Positions 60,656-64,000 of a stretch of 64,000 nucleotides of DNA are shown one piece after another (the stretch's first letter is position 1; every line of letters begins with the position of its first letter). Source of the DNA: Vibrio sp. UCD-FRSSP16_30 (GTDB lineage Bacteria > Pseudomonadota > Gammaproteobacteria > Enterobacterales > Vibrionaceae); the NCBI RefSeq assembly GCF_001676025.1, contig NZ_LZFW01000057.1, forward strand, positions 123,119 to 187,118, given 5' to 3'. Below the pieces are notes generated by a model. The model saw only the letters and a list, made by a program, of their open reading frames with translations, searched no databases and was not told where the DNA came from. Position numbers and translations under genes: made by a program.

Positions 60656-60970
60656 CTAATTTAGGTGAGAATATATCTTTTCGGTATTTTCTATCACCCA
60701 CTCTTCATCAAGTGCCCCCCAATCTAACAGCTGATAATAGCCGTCATTATGGCGGCGACCATCTTGAATAAAAGACAAGGTGACACCTAGCCCAGGTAGA
60801 GCCTTTAACACATCCTGAATAGTGCGACGTGGCCAACCTGTGTGTTCGACTAATCTAGGTACATTAGGGCGCTCAATACTTGCTATCAAATAGGTAATAT
60901 ATAAGCGACGAGCAAAAACAGGATTTAGTTCCACTACCACCTCCAAAACGGTTTCATCAATTATTGTCAT
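60656..60970 (-). CDS. winged-helix protein (HTH_43-like)
   Basis: 104 residues from ATG 60970, with GGTG ahead; an ATG at 61000 would add ten residues. The core LNPVFARRLYITYLIASIERPNVPRLVEHTGWPRRTIQDVLKAL is a helix-turn-helix followed by a wing (GVTLSFIQDGRRHNDGYYQL). It matches a conserved gammaproteobacterial family of putative DNA-binding proteins with no known target. Single gene, converging on DUF2956. Confidence 0.7.
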   Translation of the reverse strand: MTIIDETVLEVVVELNPVFARRLYITYLIASIERPNVPRLVEHTGWPRRTIQDVLKALPGLGVTLSFIQDGRRHNDGYYQLLDWGALDEEWVIENTEKIYSHLN

Positions 60971-61151
60971 TATCACCAAGCAAGACTTGAGTCTGATCAA
61001 ACAACATCAATTTATCCCTTTATTGACGGCAATTTATCCTTATCTAAGTAACGAAGCCATCCTCAGCCCGAGTTAGGGATACACCCCAACAGATTTGTTT
61101 GATAGGATTCAAAGTTATATAAATCAATAACTCGCGCACTAAGGACAGACA

Positions 61152-61502
61152 ATGAGCGTAATTATGTATGGTATCCCCAATTGTGACACCATAAAGAAAG
61201 CAAAGAAGTGGCTTCAAGAACATCAAATCGAATTTACTTTTCATGACTACCGTAAGCAAGGCATCACACCTGAGCTTGTTGGTGAATTTTGCGATCACTT
61301 TGGTTGGGAGTTAGTGCTTAATAAGCGCGGCACAACTTATCGTCAGCTGTCTGATGAGCAAAAACAGTCTCTCAATCATGACTTGGCTATTTCACTCCTT
61401 GTAGAACAACCTGCAATGATTAAACGTCCTATTATCCGTATTGGCGACATGCTACATCTCGGCTTCAAAGCGGACCAATACCATAATATTTTTCACGTTT
61501 AA
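61152..61502 (+). CDS. yffB: ArsC/Spx-family reductase YffB
   Basis: 116 residues. The thioredoxin-like start MYGIPNCDTIKKAKKWLQ has a single cysteine where ArsC has its active-site cysteine; ...KRPIIRIGDMLHLGFKA is the ArsC-family end. YffB-type proteins are glutathione-dependent thiol reductases and lack the arsenate-binding arginines. dapE follows after 25 bases, the same pair as in E. coli. Confidence 0.9.
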   Translation: MSVIMYGIPNCDTIKKAKKWLQEHQIEFTFHDYRKQGITPELVGEFCDHFGWELVLNKRGTTYRQLSDEQKQSLNHDLAISLLVEQPAMIKRPIIRIGDMLHLGFKADQYHNIFHV

Positions 61503-61527
61503 CTCTATCTCTTATTAAGGAATTAGG

Positions 61528-62664
61528 ATGAATTCAAGTCCAGTTTTAGAACTCGCTATTGACCTACTTAGTCGCCAATCTGTTACCCCTGAAGATGCCG
61601 GTTGCCAACCTCTAATGATTGAGCGCCTTAAAGCACTCGGCTTTGAAATTGAAGTAATGCACTTTGACGACACCCTGAACCTTTGGGCTCGTAAGGGTAC
61701 GCAAGCTCCCCTATTTGCTTTTGCCGGACATACCGATGTAGTACCTGTTGGCAACCTTGCAGATTGGAACACGCCACCGTTTGAACCTACGTTAAAAGAT
61801 GGCTATTTATACGCTCGTGGCGCGGCAGATATGAAAGGCTCACTTGCTTCAATGGTCGTGGCAGTTGAACGCTTTATTGCTGAAAACCCTGATCATACCG
61901 GCTCAATTGCGTTTCTCATCACCTCCGATGAAGAAGGTCCATTTATCAATGGTACAACTCGAGTTGTTGACACGCTGGTAGCACGTAACGAAATTATCGA
62001 TATGTGTATCGTCGGCGAACCTTCAAGTACCGAATACGTGGGTGATATCGTCAAAAATGGTCGCCGTGGCTCGTTTACTGGTGAGCTTACCGTTAAAGGT
62101 ATACAAGGCCATGTGGCTTACCCTCATATCGCAAAGAACCCTATTCACCTTGCGCTACCTGCGATGGCAGAGCTAAGCCAGATTGAATGGGACAATGGTA
62201 ATGAGTTCTTCCCGCCAACAAGCTTTCAGTTCCCGAATTTAAACTCAGGTACTGGCGCAAGCAATGTTATTCCCGGAGAATTGCACGCCATGTTTAACCT
62301 AAGATACAGCACTGAAATTGACCACGAACAGATTAAACAGCGCGTGTATCAAGTATTAGATAAATACGATTTTGACTACGACCTAAAATGGACACTTAAC
62401 GGCGAACCTTTCTTAACCGATACGGGCGATCTGCTGACTGCGGTTGTTGACGCGGTTGAAAAAGTAAATGGCAAAGCGCCACAGCTATTAACTACGGGTG
62501 GCACATCTGATGGTCGATTTATCGCGAAGATGGGCACACACGTCATTGAATTAGGCCCTGTTAACGCCACCATACACAAAGTGAATGAGTGCGTTAAAGC
62601 CGAAGATCTCGACCTACTTGCTGATATGTACCAAAACGTATTAGTGAATTTATTAGGAAAATAA
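61528..62664 (+). CDS. dapE: succinyl-diaminopimelate desuccinylase
   Basis: 378 residues. M20 metal ligands are in [22 protein letters not shown] (bridging Asp), TSDEEGP (catalytic Glu and ligand) and IVGEPSST; the last His is in [10 protein letters not shown]. It makes LL-diaminopimelate for lysine and peptidoglycan. AAGGAATTAGG precedes the ATG. The M15 peptidase gene starts one base after its stop. Confidence 0.97.
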   Translation: MNSSPVLELAIDLLSRQSVTPEDAGCQPLMIERLKALGFEIEVMHFDDTLNLWARKGTQAPLFAFAGHTDVVPVGNLADWNTPPFEPTLKDGYLYARGAADMKGSLASMVVAVERFIAENPDHTGSIAFLITSDEEGPFINGTTRVVDTLVARNEIIDMCIVGEPSSTEYVGDIVKNGRRGSFTGELTVKGIQGHVAYPHIAKNPIHLALPAMAELSQIEWDNGNEFFPPTSFQFPNLNSGTGASNVIPGELHAMFNLRYSTEIDHEQIKQRVYQVLDKYDFDYDLKWTLNGEPFLTDTGDLLTAVVDAVEKVNGKAPQLLTTGGTSDGRFIAKMGTHVIELGPVNATIHKVNECVKAEDLDLLADMYQNVLVNLLGK

Positions 62665-62665
62665 T

Positions 62666-63361
62666 ATGCCTGACACTAGCGATTGGACCCAGGAACAACT
62701 CACCGGTCTAAGTGATTCTCACCTAACCTCTATTATTCTCAATGAGCGTAATGTGATGGTTCATAAACAGGTAAAAGAAGCACTGTTATCGCTAGTGACT
62801 CAAGCAAGAAAACAAGGTTTTGATGTTGGTATTGCCAGCAGTTTTCGCGACTTTAAACGCCAGCAACTCATCTGGAACAATAAGTATCTAGGCACTCGCC
62901 CACTGCTCGATAGTAATGGGCAAGTACTTAATGCTAATAGCCTATCCGATGAACAGCGCATTCACGCTATTTTAAGATGGTCTGCCCTACCCGGTGCCAG
63001 TCGTCATCATTGGGGATGCGATTTTGATCTTTACGCGATTAACTTATTACCAGCCGATGTTTCTTTGCAACTTGAACCTTGGGAATATTTAACAGGTCAT
63101 CAAGCGCCTTTTTATCAGTGGTTAATGACTCACGCAAAATCACTGGGCTTCTTTTTCCCTTATGCGGAAGATAAAGGGGGCGTTGCTGTTGAGCCTTGGC
63201 ACCTTAGCCATAAAGCTGTTGCGACAAACGCTTTAGCTACGTTTAATTGCCAAATGCTCTCTGATACCTTAAACACTCACCCCATTGAAGGTAATGCACA
63301 GGTATTAAAGCACCTTGATAGCATCTACACTCAATACGTGAGTAATATTTCGACTTTGTAG
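62666..63361 (+). CDS. M15-family peptidase (D-Ala-D-Ala carboxypeptidase-like)
   Basis: 231 residues. The zinc site is complete: PGASRHHWGCDFDLY gives the SxHxxGxxxD pattern, and EPWHLSH gives ExWH; SSFRDFKRQQLIWNNKY is the substrate-side element. There is no signal peptide or lipobox, so unlike most VanY-type enzymes it appears to stay in the cytoplasm. One base separates it from dapE, which links it to cell-wall precursor or recycling metabolism (inference). Confidence 0.85.
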   Translation: MPDTSDWTQEQLTGLSDSHLTSIILNERNVMVHKQVKEALLSLVTQARKQGFDVGIASSFRDFKRQQLIWNNKYLGTRPLLDSNGQVLNANSLSDEQRIHAILRWSALPGASRHHWGCDFDLYAINLLPADVSLQLEPWEYLTGHQAPFYQWLMTHAKSLGFFFPYAEDKGGVAVEPWHLSHKAVATNALATFNCQMLSDTLNTHPIEGNAQVLKHLDSIYTQYVSNISTL

Positions 63362-63374
63362 GATAAACCTCTCT

Positions 63375-63605
63375 ATGTTCCTTGAATTTTTATTTAACCC
63401 TTGGGTTATCATTATTATTGTTGTCAGTGTCGTAGCAGGTAATATCGCAGCTCTAAAATACACCGCTAACATGAAGGTTGGCACTATGTCTAAAACACAA
63501 AAAGACGACATAGACAGGCTTAAACAGTTAGATGAAGAGCGCCAAAAGCAAAGCAAGCAACAAGCCAATGAAAAAAGCCCAGATGAGCCTGATGATTTAA
63601 AATAA
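63375..63605 (+). CDS. DUF2897 family small membrane protein
   Basis: 76 residues: one N-terminal helix (NPWVIIIIVVSVVAGNIAALKY) and a charged cytoplasmic tail rich in Lys, Gln and Asp. It matches DUF2897, a family found after dapE-linked genes in gammaproteobacteria. Fourth gene of the yffB-dapE cluster. Function unknown. Confidence 0.8.
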   Translation: MFLEFLFNPWVIIIIVVSVVAGNIAALKYTANMKVGTMSKTQKDDIDRLKQLDEERQKQSKQQANEKSPDEPDDLK

Positions 63606-63633
63606 ACTCTAAAAATAGCGTTTAATAAACAAA

Positions 63634-63660
63634 AAAAGAGCACTTAATAAGTGCTCTTTT
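63634..63660 (+). terminator. terminator of the yffB-dapE cluster
   Basis: AAAAGAGCACTT and AAGTGCTCTTTT form a perfect stem around AAT, with an A-run before and TTTT after. Confidence 0.9.
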
Positions 63661-63674
63661 CTATTTAATAAGAT

Positions 63675-63700
63675 GTTAGCGCAAAATCATTTGCGCTAAC
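63675..63700. repeat. perfect 11-base palindrome beside the IS256 end
   Basis: GTTAGCGCAAA and TTTGCGCTAAC flank ATCA. The palindrome ends two bases before the IS terminal repeat. There is no T-run, so it is not a standard terminator; it may be the recognised or tolerated target of insertion. Confidence 0.6.
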
Positions 63701-63702
63701 AC

Positions 63703-64000
63703 GAGGCTGTAACAGATTCTGTGTAACTGACATTTAGTTTATGTGCTTCTCGACACGGTCTTCGAACTCGATGATAAATCGACTCATCGCCTGACGCCAG
63801 TTTTGAATGGGCATAGTCCATTTTTTACTGGCATCTTTAATCGCTAGATAAACCATCTTAGTTGCCGCTTCATCATTTGGGAAGATTTTACGCTTCTTCA
63901 AAGCCTTACGTATCACGCTGTTGAGTGATTCAATCGCATTGGTTGTGTAAATTGCTTTTCGAATATCTTGCGGGTAGTTAAATAGCGTATTCAAGTTTTG
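63703..64000 (-). mobile_element. IS256-family insertion sequence, one end (continues past window)
   Basis: From 63703 the sequence GAGGCTGTAACAGATTCTG, ending GTAACTG, has the look of an IS256-family terminal repeat. The transposase reads toward this end on the minus strand and stops at 63734, as expected next to the right repeat. The rest of the element lies beyond base 64000. Confidence 0.75.
63734..64000 (-). CDS. IS256-family transposase, C-terminal part
   Basis: The frame is open across the right edge; about 88 C-terminal residues are visible. DIRKAIYTTNAIESLNSVIRK is the strongly conserved IS256 (mutator-type) block containing the last catalytic Glu, followed by KRKIFPNDEAATKMVYLAI and NWRQAMSRFIIEFEDR. 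No frameshift is seen in the visible part. Confidence 0.92.
   Translation of the reverse strand, partial: QNLNTLFNYPQDIRKAIYTTNAIESLNSVIRKALKKRKIFPNDEAATKMVYLAIKDASKKWTMPIQNWRQAMSRFIIEFEDRVEKHIN

Noticed and set aside
61152..61502. Arsenate reductase as the function of the ArsC-like gene
   Set aside because: The protein belongs to the YffB branch beside dapE and there are no other arsenic genes; the arsenate-binding arginines of ArsC are not evident.
63675..63700. Palindrome as an integron attC site
   Set aside because: It lacks the R and L box layout and the unpaired bases of attC, and there is no cassette or integrase around.

Overview
The window looks like a chromosomal segment of a Vibrio or close relative in the Vibrionaceae. 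The strongest pointers are an intact toxR-toxS pair divergent from htpG, a feoABC operon whose FeoC has no cysteines, and proteins that read throughout as Vibrio-type versions of gammaproteobacterial housekeeping genes. Gene order keeps several blocks that E. coli also has: nif3-gltA-sdhCDAB-sucABCD, ybfF-seqA-pgm, fldA-fur-glnS-nagE-nagA-nagC-asnB, htpG-adk-hemH, ligA-zipA-cysZ-cysK-ptsHI-crr and yffB-dapE. I see no rRNA, tRNA or CRISPR array.

Layout. 1-466: accessory edge, with the C-terminal part of a TIR-domain protein abutting the truncated tail of an IS3-family element. 686-2005: an FMN riboswitch followed by a DMT/EamA permease, probably a riboflavin transporter. 2061-4950: feoABC behind FNR-like and Fur-like sites. 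4947-7678: znuA divergent from znuCB around a Zur-like box. 7703-18961: TCA-cycle block (sucDCBA and sdhBADC on minus, gltA on plus). 19022-25777: nif3, a DUF1853 protein, a 47-residue membrane protein, pgm-seqA, ybfF, DUF2788, fldA, fur. 25799-37409: a lone type IV prepilin, glnS, nagE, nagA-nagC, a CPA2 antiporter, a diguanylate cyclase, asnB. 37501-43516: rfaH, hemH, adk, htpG, toxRS. 43584-47641: yfcE, a four-gene DUF1538/DUF1538/PII-like/CBS operon, a yfcH-type epimerase. 47827-50447: a 21-residue membrane peptide in a structured short transcript, cnoX, qmcA-nfeD. 50534-59635: ligA, zipA, cysZ, cysK, the PTS genes, a Dyp-type peroxidase. 59726-63605: DUF2919, DUF2956, a winged-helix protein, yffB-dapE, an M15 peptidase, DUF2897. 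63703-64000: the end of an IS256-family element.

How the genes work together. The iron (feo, fur), zinc (znu) and flavin (FMN riboswitch) genes each carry a recognisable sensor site. The sdh-suc-gltA block gives a near-complete oxidative TCA arm. NagE lacks its own IIA domain and presumably takes phosphate from Crr, encoded 28 kb away next to HPr and enzyme I; NagC would control nagE and nagA through two operators 94 bp apart. Both ends of the window are insertion sequences. The parts least explained by core functions are the TIR/IS3 edge, the riboswitch-transporter pair, the DUF1538-PII-CBS operon and the micropeptide transcript before cnoX.
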